Source: Nereocystis luetkeana (lineage: Eukaryota > Sar > Phaeophyceae > Laminariales > Laminariaceae). From it: a stretch of 64,000 nt of DNA. A model generated the notes under the pieces. It had not been told where the DNA came from and searched no databases. It saw nothing but the letters and a program-made list of their open reading frames with translations. Position numbers and translations under genes: made by a program. The stretch lies in contig JARUPZ010000013.1 in NCBI GenBank assembly GCA_031213475.1, positions 2,142,231 through 2,206,230 on the forward strand, given 5' to 3'. Positions 1 to 30,800 of this stretch are shown piece by piece. Positions within the stretch are counted from its first letter, which is position 1. Each line of letters opens with the position of its first letter.

Positions 1-79
1 GAAAGGGATGCGTGGTCAATGACCAAATGATAAAGGCAAGCAACGAATGAGTACGCTCCCCCCCCCCCCGCCCCCCCCA
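1..79 (+). mobile_element. Short poly-C-tailed element, cut by the window edge
   Basis: GAAAGGGATGCGTGGTCAAT to CAACGAATGAGTACGCTCCC, followed by a C run. Confidence 0.55.
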
Positions 80-561
80 ATGCGCGCCAGCCTCCAACTC
101 GATGTGGAAACCCTTGAACGCCACGGCGGCATGCGAAACGAGTACGTACGTACAGCTGGAATGCTGAAAAAGGCTTCACCACGTTGTAAGCCTGGAGAGT
201 GAAGGACTCGGGGAGACACAAAAAAATATAACAAGCTGTCAGGTTAACTCTTGTCCACCTCGCCGCGTTTTTATTTTCGTGTTTAGCCCACGGCGGCATC
301 CAATTGGGACAGGTCCTGCGAATAAGGAGTAGAGAGTGGAGGAGGGAGGAGGGGGAGAGGGAAAGGGTAGAGTGGGATAGGGGGTAGGGAACGACAACGG
401 TTACCCTCGGTGACAAGGTGGGGGGGGGGGGGGGGGCACGGGGGGGGTAGGGCACACAAACAGGTACACTAGGGGACAGAAACGGTTTCACCCGGTGCCA
501 AAACTAGACGTAGTGAATGGATGGGGTTTCCGCACCCCGTATGAGCAAACGTTCAGAGGGG

Positions 562-1070
562 AAAGGGGGGGGTGGGGGGGTTGTACTCACTATCATGCAT
601 GGCCGTAGTCGCGTGACCATAGACCCTCGCATCCCTACAATACCAGGACGGAGCACGTCGCGTTTTCACTGAACAGGCAGACATTGCTTGCACCAAGCAC
701 GAAGCGCCGTGAGGTGTTGGACGAGTCGCATGAAGGGTGGGCTGCATCCTTCGAGGCGGATTTTCTTGCATACGGATGACAAGAGTCAATGAAACGATGT
801 ATTTTTGGGTGTGGTCACTTCCAGAGACAGCAGAGGGTTTACTTTTAAACTGCCTCGTGGGTGCCTTACCACATACATCCCACGTGATACGATCATCCAT
901 CCCCCTTGTGCGGAGAGGAGGTTCTGCCCGCACAAAAATGATCAAAATCGACCGCCAGCCGTGGTGACCGCCAAAAAAACAAAATCGGTACCCTGATTGT
1001 TTAGCTCACGCAGTGAGAGGCGTGTTTCACAGCGTCGTCGCCAACCGACGCCAACCCAACCTATATATCA
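562..1070 (-). mobile_element. Poly-C-tailed SINE-like element, long copy
   Basis: Read on the minus strand it ends CATGCATGATAGTGAGTACAA followed by a C run (G run 562-580 on plus). The core shares the GGCGCTTCGTGCTTGG and CTACGGCCATGCATG blocks with other copies, and this copy keeps a longer 5' part. No open frame is conserved. Confidence 0.6.
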
Positions 1071-1094
1071 TACCAGGTGTATATTCTAGCTTGT

Positions 1095-1375
1095 GGGGGG
1101 GGAGGGGGGGGCAATGAGGGCACCATGTAACTGCCTCGTGGGTGCCTCACCATTAACACTACAGTAGGTGATGCGATCATTCCCCTTGTTCGGAGAGAAG
1201 GCTCTACCCCCCGCACCAATGAATCTTAGCTCGATCGCCAGCTTCGGCCGACCGCCGAACACAAAAAAACGGCACCCTGGTTGTCTAGCTCACGCAGTGA
1301 GTGGTATGATTTACAGCGTCGTTGCCAACCGACGCCAACCCAACCAATGTGAAATAGGGGAAGGGGGGGGGGGGG
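1095..1375 (-). mobile_element. 5' part of a second poly-C-tailed element
   Basis: AACTGCCTCGTGGGTGCC to GCCAACCGACGCCAACCC repeats the right-hand half of the preceding copy, with G runs on both sides. Confidence 0.5.
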
Positions 1376-2229
1376 CAACCGCACCTGCCAACCAAGACCA
1401 GAATCGTCCAGAGCGGAAAACAGAGAAAAAAAACATGAAACAATACAAACGCGACTGATACGTAGACAGAGACAGCAGCGACCCGACCTCCTATTAATAT
1501 GTACTCGTAGCAACCCTTAAAAAGGTCGTGTTTTCTGTGTCGTTCGTAGTTCGTCCTCTCTTTTTTGCCGACTCACAAAAGTGAACCAGGGGTTACGAAA
1601 AAAAAACTTTGGCTTTACCTCCTCTGGTTTCAACATGGTGACCTATTATACCCTTTCGGGACTTTGGGGGTTTTCGTTTCAGCAGTAGCAGCAGCGGCAG
1701 CAAGATACCTCGGACTACCACGAAAAAAAATACAACCAACTTAGTGCTCAAAGTGATTGATATTCCCTGTTCGTAGTCGTAGTACATTTCGTTGTTTTCT
1801 GATGTAACAGAAGCAGCAGCAGCAGCAACATCGTACTCCGGACGATCACGACAATGAAAATGCGGAATGCCCCAACGCAGTATAGAAAGGCACGGTTGTC
1901 TACCGTCTGTACGCACGAACGTACGTAGCAAACGATTGTCCATTCTCGAAAAAAAAAGTTCCAGACAAAAAAAAAAAACACCAGTACGAGCTATATTATA
2001 TGTACGTGGGTTAATACTGTTAGCTATATTCGTGATATTTATGTTCTTTTTCGGACATATCTCTTCGCACGAGCGCTTTCGCGCAAAACGGCAAGTAGTC
2101 AACACGGGAAGCCCCGCCGGACACGTCATATATTACCAGGTAGGTATATATAATATATACATAATGTATATATCATATATACCAGGTAGGTTTTTGTTGA
2201 CTTGTTTCCTTTTCGACGAACGAACAAAC

Positions 2230-20697
<18,468 letters not shown>

Positions 20698-20799
20698 CGC
20701 TGAGGTGGGGGGGAGGGGGCGGGAGGGGTTAAAGAGGCGGTGGCAGGGGGGGGTTACATTGTGTTGGTTTCACTATCCAAATGTCCTATTGGTCTGCGA

Positions 20800-20810
20800 G
20801 ATATATAACA
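20800..20810 (-). promoter_or_regulatory. TATA-like sequence upstream of the transporter gene
   Basis: TTATATAT on the minus strand lies about 105 bases upstream of the transporter ATG at 20697. Spacing fits a short 5' leader. The assignment rests on sequence alone. Confidence 0.15.
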
Positions 20811-21294
20811 CGCGCACGGTGCCGTCATGGTACGCACCTGAGGACGACTACTCACACCCGTACAGAAAACGAGCACGAAGGAAGGCAGGCTAAAACTTAT
20901 GAGATTGACAGGAAAATAACAACTCGGGGGCGGGAGCGGTCTACATGACGTTAAGAGCAGAATGCGTCATTTGCTAATAAACAAGGAATGCACCCTATGG
21001 GTCAATATTCATATTTCTTACCAGTCATCCTGTGCTACAGTACTACTGTATGTACAGCGGCTGCATTCTACTGTACGTGCAATGAACGTACTGCCGGCAC
21101 TCGTACTCATAGCGTCGATCTTGTCGTCACCTTGCACCCGCACAAACGTACCGGTGTACAGCAGTGCGGAAGAGCTACCCGTCACAGTCGCAGCAAGAAC
21201 CAGGGCACCTGATCCAGGCTGAATTTCGTGTTCGAGATTCTGTGCATTCTACACCCGGATTCAGCAAAACGGCTGACCCTGCCGACCTCGAGCC

Positions 21295-21560
21295 CACCAG
21301 AGGGTTGGGATTAGGGTCAGGGTTAGGCCAGGGGTCGGGTTGGTCTGGGCCGATGTGTAAGGTTGAAATTGACAAGGATCTTTACTGGTCCATCACCCCA
21401 ACCGGTCGGTTGGGTGTAGCAGTCTCACGGGTCGGGTTGGGTCGGGTTGGGTCGCGAGCTTTTCAATTTCTCACGGATCGGATCCGGTCACCGGTCACCA
21501 TTACCCGACCGGACCGGACCCGACCCGACCCACGAGGTTTGACCCGACCCGCGAAGAGCC
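21295..21560. repeat. GGGTC/GACCC palindromic repeat
   Basis: A block of GGGTCGGGTTGGGTC units is followed after about 60 bases by its inverse GACCCGACCC, so the strand could fold on itself. A second copy lies at 44985-45125. Confidence 0.65.
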
Positions 21561-22135
21561 CTTTTTCAAATTGACGGCATACGTCCTGCACAAAGATTTG
21601 CGCCCACCGCTCCTGCACATAGTGGGAGCCATTTTCTTGGTATTTTTTCTTCGAAATTGTCTGAATTTGTAACGTCTTTTTTTCTTCGTACGTAGCGCAA
21701 CAGCACTGCTGTAAGCCTCCGTCAGCATGACACAAACAACGGAGCCCGGCCTACTCCTTCTCTTCAAAACCATTGGTGGGGACAAGCGGTACGATATATG
21801 CCCACAAAGCAACTTCACGCAACGCAGTTGCAGGTCTGCGCAGCTGTACGGCAATTGCCGTGCTCAAAACTGGTTGTCCGCGACAACACGCGCCCGCTAC
21901 CCGAACCGCCAGTGGTGGGCACTGGCGAAGCTCATCCCGAAAATCACGGCGCTGCTTGCGTGACAAATTTCTGGGGTTTCCTATTGAAAATTGTGTCTTC
22001 TGTGCATAGGGGACATTGGACGTCACGAAATTACCGCGAGGGAGACTAATCACTGACCGGGAAACGACATCTCCGTAACGTCGTAATGCGGTAATTCGCG
22101 GTATTTGTCAGTTAGGATAGGTCATCCGTTCCCCT

Positions 22136-23920
22136 GGCTGCCTCGGCAAGGCATGCTGTGAGCTGTGAGGCATGCTGTGAGCTGTGAGGCATGCCCTATC
22201 AGGCCTATAGCGAGTGGGGGAGGTCGTTCTGGCGGGTGTGAGGCCGGACTCATCCTCAAGGAGTGATACCTTATTCCTGCCGCGTGCGCCCGCGAGGCTT
22301 AGGCGTGGCAGTAGAGATGGGCCGGGCGTAGTGCGTCAGGCACGGACACCTGCGATTCGCGCGTCTTCTTTAGTTCGCAGTGGCAGAGCAGCCAGTGCTC
22401 CATTGGAAGGTCCGCGCGCGGAGGCAAGCGCGCGCCACCACAACCCAAACTACGACATTCTAACTGCGCCGGCAACAGGCTGGATTTGACGACGACCAAG
22501 GAGGAGGGAGACTGAGCGTCGACGAGCGGGCAAGAGACGGATTGAACCCACTCTCCGCGATAATTCTTAATTTTTCAGATCGGAACCGCAACTTGCGAGG
22601 AGCATTTTGTGTTTTGGACCGGGGGAGAAGGGGAACCGACTGGGAGGGAGTCGCACCGAGAGCACGGGCGAAGGAGCGGGCCGGGTGGGCTAAGGCGATG
22701 ATGAGGCGGTCATGGAGAACGGCAGCAGGACGGCAAACGGAGACCCACGACCGGCGCGCACACCATCACGAGACCAGCAAATGATCGTTCATTTCTGGAT
22801 AGTTTTACGAGGCAGTAGTACCTGTCATTTACGTCAGTCACTGGTCTTTGTAGTGTTGCCGAGTTGTATACCCTTGATGGGGAACGAATGACCTCCTGCA
22901 GTTATCAGGGAAATGATATAATAGCTGTGCTGCACGTTGTCCAACAGTCCGGGAAGACGCAACGATCGCTGATATTTGTAAGGCGGTTTTCGGTTCGATT
23001 CCTCTTTTTTTCACTGCATGTCCGGGAGTCTTCACTCTAACAACACCCCAGACAGCAGGCGTGTTCCTCTCTGTGCTCACGACCACCGTGTGGTTTCGTA
23101 CGGCGCAGGCGGCACTCCAGACAGCAACCGCTGTACCAGGTAGTCAGTAGCAACTAGTTGGTTAGTTGTGGGCATGGGGGGAACTCGTATGCTGTAGTTG
23201 AGTGGATACCCGCGGCCATATCACTATTACGGGGGACCATAGTTAATAGGACCAAATCTTGTTAGTAAAAATGGTTAAATATATAGGTTTTTATGTATAC
23301 CATAGGTCCTATTTAATAGGACCAAATCTTGTTAGTAAAAATGGTTAAATATATAGGTTTTTATGTATACCATAGGTCCTATTAACTATGGTCCCCCGTA
23401 ATAATAGTTCAGTTTTGGACACTGATTTCTGATTTCATTTCATGTGTGCGCCGTCTTCGCCCCGTGTTTGTGTACACTATTCGTCTATTTTTCGTTGGGA
23501 AGCGTCGTGCTTCCCAGCGTTTTTTTTTTATTTTCAACGTTTTTTTTCGGATCTTACGGGGTTTTCTTTTCGCTTTTTTTGTTTACTCGTTTTCTTTCTT
23601 TCATGGGATGTGTATGTCGTTCCTGTCGTATCCAGTGCGATGACATGGCGTTGATTTGTCTACTCTGCTCACCGCCTAAGCACGTAGCATATCTGTGGGG
23701 TAGTTTTGTGACCACAGAGCTTGGCTTGTACCAGGTACCTGGTACCCTGGTATCTCTTTGGGATTGAAGAATCGGCACGGACACAGAATGTGCTGGATAT
23801 CGACGGGTATATAAAAGAACGGTTTAATGCCAAGAACACAGACACAGGGCTACAACACCTTTGGGTGAACTCGGACTCGTTGATTCGAGAGTTGACGTGA
23901 GAACAACGCAACAACAACTC
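22136..23920 (+). repeat. Large dispersed repeat, copy 2 (about 1.8 kb)
   Basis: This is the second copy of the 16285-17535 repeat. It differs by an A-family MITE inserted at 23226-23402, a T-rich expansion near 23520-23600, and a TACCAGGTA insertion at 23134 where copy 1 has plain TA. Confidence 0.7.
23226..23402. mobile_element. A-family MITE with tandemly duplicated interior
   Basis: The ends are typical, but the GGACCAAAT...GGTCCTATT interior occurs twice, making the element about 177 bp. It is inserted in copy 2 of the large repeat. Confidence 0.85.
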
Positions 23921-24114
23921 CACTCCCCCCATGCTGATATCCGACAAAGCTGGGAAATGCGTACGTATATACAAAAATAGAGGGCAAGAACGAAAGAAAA
24001 AAAACACTCCCCATCATGCAGCACTGCTGTCAGAACAGATCTGCGCTGTTGTGGCCCGTGCCCTCTGCCCTGCGGCATACGCACACCTGGTGAAAACTAA
24101 CCCTGTCAGAACTT

Positions 24115-24207
24115 TTGTAACTGCAGTCCCGTTTCGGGTACGAGTATAAAGTACTTAGAATTTGACCGGTTTGTCCCCAAAACGGGACTGCAGCCCTAAA
24201 AGTTGAC
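24115..24207. mobile_element. B-family MITE with TACGAGTA insertion
   Basis: CTGCAGTCCCGTTTCGGG is followed by TACGAGTA where other copies continue to ACAAACTACTT. The right arm is intact. Confidence 0.7.
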
Positions 24208-24224
24208 AAGAGTACGCAAGTACG

Positions 24225-24309
24225 CACCCCCCTGTCCGGAAATATAGGGATGGTTCATGTGGAAATATGAACACAAACGGTTCCTTACATTTCCGGACAG
24301 AGCAGTATT
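24225..24309. mobile_element. C-family MITE
   Basis: CTGTCCGGAAATATAGGG left and CATTTCCGGACAG right form an inverted pair of about 85 bp like the other C copies. Confidence 0.55.
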
Positions 24310-25653
24310 TAAGAAGACAACACACTCCTGTACTCACTCGTACTCGTAGGTGAACCCAACACGTTTGCGATGAAGGAAAAAGGCGTCATGAGACGTTTCA
24401 AGCAAGGCAAAACGTGCGCTGTCAAGGGTGTAAGGCCGATTTTTTCATACTAAAACCTACCAGGTAGTAGTTTGGTGTCCATCGACGAATGTCGAGGCGT
24501 CGAGGCAAAGTTGCTGTCTGTTAAGGGGTCAAAATGCTGTCTCCTGATTTGATGAAAGATGTAACGTCAAAGGCATCTCCTTTAGAACGTGCGTGGTGGA
24601 ACACAAATATTTTATGCATACAGCTATCATTTTTTTCAATACTCATATTAATAAGACCGTGATGCCACATCAAAAACCAGTCAATTTTTGTAGCATACGT
24701 TCAGTTCAATCCACGTGGCACGTATCTTGACATTTGTTGAGTCGGACGGACATACGTACTCGAACCTCTTTTTTTTACTGTTGATGTACGAGTACTTCTC
24801 GTCACAGGTCAGCCAGAAAGCTTGTAGGGCCGGCTGCGCTTGTTGTTTCTCTGCGGGTATAGGCTTGCTTTGTTGTTCTGCTGTGGATGTTGCGTTACGG
24901 CACACAGAGGTCAGAGAAGGGTTCAACCAGTATGTCTCGCTGAGCCTGCCATTCAACTGCTGTCACCCTCTGTGCAGGTGGATGTCAAGAGATACACAGC
25001 AGTCCTGCGGGTACGAGCAAGCAGAGGCATGCCGGTATGACAGCCGTACGGTGGTGTACGGCATACCAGGTATACGTAAGCCTTCTTTACTGCTGTTTAA
25101 AAACCGAATAAAGAGCTTCCGCGAACGTGCGAACGAAAACAGCCGTCCAATGTATGATAGGCCATCACCACCCCGACGGTAACGGCCGACCACCACCAGC
25201 TGCATGGGGCCTAGGCGACCACTTACAGAGAGATCGTCAAATTGACAGCTTACCTCTCCCTGAGCAGAAACCAACGACAGCCAATTGGGTCATATGTCTC
25301 ACGGTGCCGAACCCATTTTTGAATGAAAGAAGATGCCGCTTCGTCCCTCCTCCTCCCATGTTCGATGGAGACGGTCCGTAGTCTTGCCTCGTAGGGTCTG
25401 GCCACAGAAAGTCTTCAGTATCTTCAGAGAATAAGCACTGTCTTCGTTGAGAGCAGATGCTCACCTACGTGTGCTCAGGGAGCAGGTACCCGCAAACCAG
25501 GTCAGCGCGACGCTGGTGCTGGAGCCACGACCCTGTAATCCAGTGTGACACATGACCACGAGAATATGGAGGCATTTACATCAGGGAAAAACATGTTTTT
25601 GTCCCCACTCGTCACAGCGTGCACACACCCACACCTGGCACATCAGGCCTCTG

Positions 25654-27757
25654 ATGAGGTTCCATGGTAGAAGAATCGCACTCCTGTGCGCGATTGCCGT
25701 AGCGGTGGTGCAAGGTTTCGCTTTGGGTCCGAAGCTACGACGCACGACACTTCCTGGAACAGGTGACAGCAGTATCGATAGTGTGACGGGACTGTTTGAT
25801 TTTTATACCGCCTCGAGCAACAGCAACACATGTTTGCACAGCAGCTTTTTTTACATGTTCCATGTCTGCTCTGCTCAGTGTCTTGTCATGGAGCAGAGTG
25901 TGAGTGTACGGAAGCAGCGAGGCGTAGCCGGCGCACAGCAAATGATATACGCGCCGTGGCGGTGTCTCGGTCGAAGCGAGCCGTGCCGAAGACGGCGTAC
26001 TGCTGGCTGTAGATTAGCTACTGCTGTACTGCTGCTGTAGACAAAAAAAACCCGACACGTAAACGTTGCAAGAAGATGCTCTCATAAGACTACCTGGTAC
26101 TCCAATAAGACCGACCTCTCACAGCAGTGCGTCACGCGCAGTCCGTGCTGCTGATCTAGAACCCCCACACTCTTCCTGCCACGATCGGGCAATACTATAC
26201 CCAGTGGGTCTAGCGAGCTAGCAGAGCCGGTGGTTCGCCTTCTACTGCTTGTATATCCGCACCTGGAATCATAGCAAACACAGTACGCAGCAGCGGCGCA
26301 GAGCACACAACAAGCGGACTAATTTCTACCAGGTAGTTTTTACTTGCGTATACAGCCGTCGAGTGCATTTCACCGCAATTTTGTTCGCTTTTCTTTTTCT
26401 CGTTCTGCAACAAACAAAGACAAGCCACAACGAGACGCAGACCAGCGGACAGCGCACGTCGTAAAGAGAATCGTAGAGGATACCTGTCACCTGGCATGTG
26501 ATAATGCTGCTATTGCTGCGACACGTCAGTAGTTAGCTGGTGCTAAACATGCACGCACCTGGCATGCTATGCAGTACAATATCAGTCGGGCTCCTACAGC
26601 TGTAAGTCCCGCCTGTCGATGGTGCTGTCTGCAACCCTAGAGCTGCAGTCCCGTTTAGTGGACACACCACTCAAATTCCAGTACTAATACTCGTAGTGTG
26701 TCCCCAAAACGGGACTGCACTACGTACTATTACGGGGGACCATAGCTAATAGGACCAAATATTGCGAGTAAAAATGGTTAAATATATAGGTTTTTATGTC
26801 TACCATAGTAGGTCCTATTAACTATGGCCCCCCGTAATAAAAGGGTAAAGACGTGAATACCTATTATACCAGGTGCCTGGTACCTGGCACGGCTGGCGAG
26901 CAGGGGGTGGATCGCGTGTCTGTACGTTGCAGAGAGGGAGACGATGGTGGCGACCGCTTCCGTACATGCCACTACAAGTGCGACGAGCGAATGCGAAATT
27001 CCAATTTTGGCGCCGCCGAAAAAAAATTAGGAGGGGACCCTGTCGAGTTGCCTGAAACATCCGCAGAACGCCGTGCTCGTAGCGCAAATAAGACAAAAAA
27101 ATAAATTCCAGGGTAACAGTTTGGTTGGGTTGGGTTGGCTTATCCCTTTTAGAACCGCAGTACCGTTTTGGGTACAATCCACTCGTATTTCAAGTAGTTT
27201 GTCCCCTAAACAGGACTGCGGTACTAAAAAGGAGCTGGTACGTTTACACCTTCCACCAACGCGCACAAGTTGTGACGACAGCGGTTACGACTATCCTGTT
27301 GTTCCTACGTACCTAGCATCAGCTGTTCGTACTACTGCCTGTTGTATGTGGAGATGTGAAAATACAGAGCCCGCAGTCCTGTAACCCTGCGAGCTTGGAT
27401 GCCGATCTGTCCGGGGGCGTGACATGTCTTTTTCACAGCATGGCCTCTCTCCATCTCTCTCTATCTCTCATCGACACACACTGAGAAACAATATGGAGGA
27501 CGCCCGAAGGTACGCTGCTGGCAAATGCGTACCATACCTGGTATGTATTGGTGAGTGGTAAGGACTTACCGCCTCCTTCTAGCGACAACATAAACCGAAC
27601 GATTGGGTCACCTTCTCGTACGACAGATGCAGTGCCTATATGTGCAACAATGGTATTTATTGGACGGCAGCTGCTGCTTAGCCGTTGATTCTCTCAAGAC
27701 CAAAGAGCACCTTCAAGAGCATTTATCAGCGGTAGAAAGAGCGTAACGCTTCCCGCC

Positions 27758-27830
<73 letters not shown>

Positions 27831-30800
27831 TCTCACCAGCCTCCTGGTTACATGACTACCACTCTGCGAGGACGGCGGCGGCGGCGGCGGTGACGGCGCT
27901 AGGCAACAATGTCGGAGATGATGCCTTCCCATCGCCGGCGTTCGGTCGCGATAAGGCACGGCTGCGAAGGCTGCCGGCGACGAGAATGATGGCCGCCGGC
28001 GTGGGTGTATCCGGGGGGGCGAGCGAGAAAACGGGTCGTACCCAGCGCATCATGGATGCCATGCCGAGCAGCAGCCAGGCGATGGGGGCAGGAGGGTCGT
28101 CAACATACCAGGTAATTCGTACAAAATCCACGCACCAACCCTTTCGACCGCTGCGAAAACCATTCTACACTATTTTCAAGTAGTTTTTTTACTCCAGAAA
28201 GCGTGCATGAAATATGAAAACGGGTTAAGCTGCAGCGCCGTGGTAAAATGATCCTCTTGCCGCTTGTTTTCTGTCCTCGTGCTGTATGTAGTATTCGGTG
28301 GTGTGTCGTGTGTCCCGCCTGGCGGAAAGCCGTCCACGCCACGGAAAAATAGCAAAACACTTGCCAACTTGCCATGATATTGAAATTTGCCAAGTTGCCA
28401 TAACGTGTAAATTTCGACGTGCCAAAATGGACAAACCTTGGAAAATGTTGAGAGACATTTCCCTGTGAATAGTCCTTCTTTTTCACTTTCATGGAATTTT
28501 TCATTCGAAGTTTTCGCTTCGCTTTTTTGTTTTTGCTACTTCGAAAGTTGACAATATGTTTTCCCTATTTGGCAAGTTTCTGCCCCTTAGCAGCGTTTCG
28601 TTAAAAATAAAAAACGGCTCTTAAGCTTTGTTCAGAATGAAAATAATCCCACCTGAAGTTCCAGTCAAGTACAAAGCTTGCCCAACAAAACGTGGGTTCA
28701 GCTCTTAACCGTCTTGCCAATCCTACTTCGAAATTGACCCTTTTCTCTTGCTTTACCCCTTCCCTCGCGACCCTTAATTGGCATCACCCCCTCGGAGGCG
28801 AAGGGCCTGTAGGCTCTTGTACTGCGGCGCATTCCTGTGGTGCAATACAGGAGTAGGCCTGATGTATGGGCGAAAAACGTAAACCTTGCAGTGCCTTTCT
28901 CAGTGAGGGCCGTGTCCTGGTCAGGAGAAGCATCACGGTGGGCGTGCTTTTGAGCATGAGCACGAGCCCCGTGCCTTTCTTGTGGTGTTCGTATTCTGGT
29001 CACATATCAATGGGTGGAATGATCAGCACAAAGAGAGTACCAACCGCCCCCCATGATGGCGGGTGCACCCCCCCCCCCTCGAAAGTGACTTGCAGAAGTT
29101 TAGTGCAGTAGGTATACCCTTTTTAAGCGCCCTAGGTAGCCCCTTGTAGTAGCCCTTCGTGGTGCTTCCGGAATATGGAGGTTCCTTATTTATCTTATTA
29201 GTCCCTCATCAGAGTTGACCGGATGCGCGCTATGATAAGACGTAACACCTACATTTTTCTGAGGTTCCTCACGGACGGAACTCCATACTATTAGCGAGTC
29301 AAAACCGACCTTGAGAACATCCTTAGGGGTCAATTCGATGAGCATTCCCAAGGCCGAACTGTAGATGCACAACAAAACATATTGCATAACACGCTGGGAA
29401 TGCCGGGTACCCAGTTGCTTAGCCGAACAGCTCCATAAAATCAGGAACAAATCGGCCAAAAACGTGCTACGAACCTCGGATGTAGCACGCGTCGCTTATC
29501 CCTTGCAGTATACAAGATATCTCTATAATGTGCGAATATGGTAGGCAGAAATTTGAGGTCCCTTATGAGCCGTTTTCCATTCTCGCGGGGTTCCTCGAAA
29601 GAGGTTACTGCTGTACATTAGTACTAGATAAAGTTGATTGGAAAATGATCGCCATCCTAGGACACACGCGGTGGCCACTAAAAGCGAAACAGGCAGGAGG
29701 TAAGATGAGAAAAAAACATGTTTTTTTGTGATATGTACGCGATGGAAAGACGTGATGAGCGCCCAAAGGTACAAGATGTCTTTGTGAGGGGTAGGAACGG
29801 TGCTCCGTCTCGAAGGGGGTGCGTAGTCAATGGTAAAAAAACTAAGACGAACAACAAATGACTCCGCCAATTCGTAGACGCTGCCATACATATGCAAGAA
29901 AATCCGCCAAAATAGCGGCTCTTTGTGGGATGCAGCTCACCCTTCATGCGACTCGCTGAACGCCTCCCGGCCTTTCGCGCTTGGTTCGAGCAATGCTTGC
30001 CTAGTCGGTGAAAAACCGGCGTGCTCCGTCCCAGCATTGTAGGGGATGCGAGGTTCTAAGGTCACACGACTACGGCCATGGATGATATCGAGTACACCCC
30101 CCGCCCCCCCGCCTGCTCTTCCACCCGCCGCTACGCCCCCCACATCAACGCTACTTCTTGTGTGGAAACCCGTGCGATTCGGTTCGGTGAGCAGGGGCTG
30201 GTTCGTGCGGACGCTGGGTGGACAGCGTTGCGAAACATGAAGACGGGGGAGGAGGCTGGACCGGCCCCTACGTTCGTGACTGAGAGCGAAACGCCCTTTG
30301 GTGCTGAAAACCCTCCTACGTTCGACGTGCTTGTCTGCGGGGGAACCCTAGGCATCTTCGTGGCTACGGCTTTGCAGATGAGGTATGTACGCAGCCACGC
30401 CTGGTGATTGGTTGGTCGTTCGAAGTCTCGTGAAATGTGGACCGTTCGAAGCTTCGTCGCGAACGAACCGTTCGAAGCCTCTTGACTGGTGGAGCCTTAG
30501 CAGCCTCGTGATAGGTGTACCGTTTGAAAGGTAATACACGATCGACGGGTGGACACTACTCGCTCACGTTCCCACAAGAGCGCAGGAGGGCTGATGCACT
30601 CTTGTCATGCATGGCCGTAGTCGTACGACCATAGACCCTCGCACCCCTCCAACGCCGGGACCGACCACGTTAGGTTTTCACCGACCAGGCAGGCATCGCA
30701 TGCACCAAGCGCGAAGCGCCGTGAGGTGTTGGGCGAGAGCACTCGGAGTGCCGCGGGCGGTAGCCAGCACTATTCTCAGTTTTCATGTGTGTTATCTTCT

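Larger units (their letters stand above)
1..2229. other. Downstream of the last transporter exon found
   Basis: This stretch holds poly-C/poly-G tailed repeats (1-79, 562-1345), long A runs and CAG-rich scraps. No exon that would finish the transporter gene could be identified on the minus strand, although one should follow donor 2229. The short minus-strand frame near 60-230 has no recognisable match. Confidence 0.5.
20698..25653. other. Shared upstream region of the divergent gene pair
   Basis: This spacer separates the start codons of genes 1 and 2. It contains a GGGTC/GACCC-rich palindromic repeat, the second copy of the 1.2-1.8 kb repeat with an A-family MITE inside, a B-family and a C-family MITE, and scattered TACCAGGTA sites. 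No further exon was recognised. Confidence 0.6.

Noticed and set aside
553-945. 130-codon minus-strand frame with related frames at 13633-14058 and 5372-5776
   Set aside because: These similar frames arise because they cross copies of the same poly-C-tailed element; they are broken differently in each copy and show no domain.
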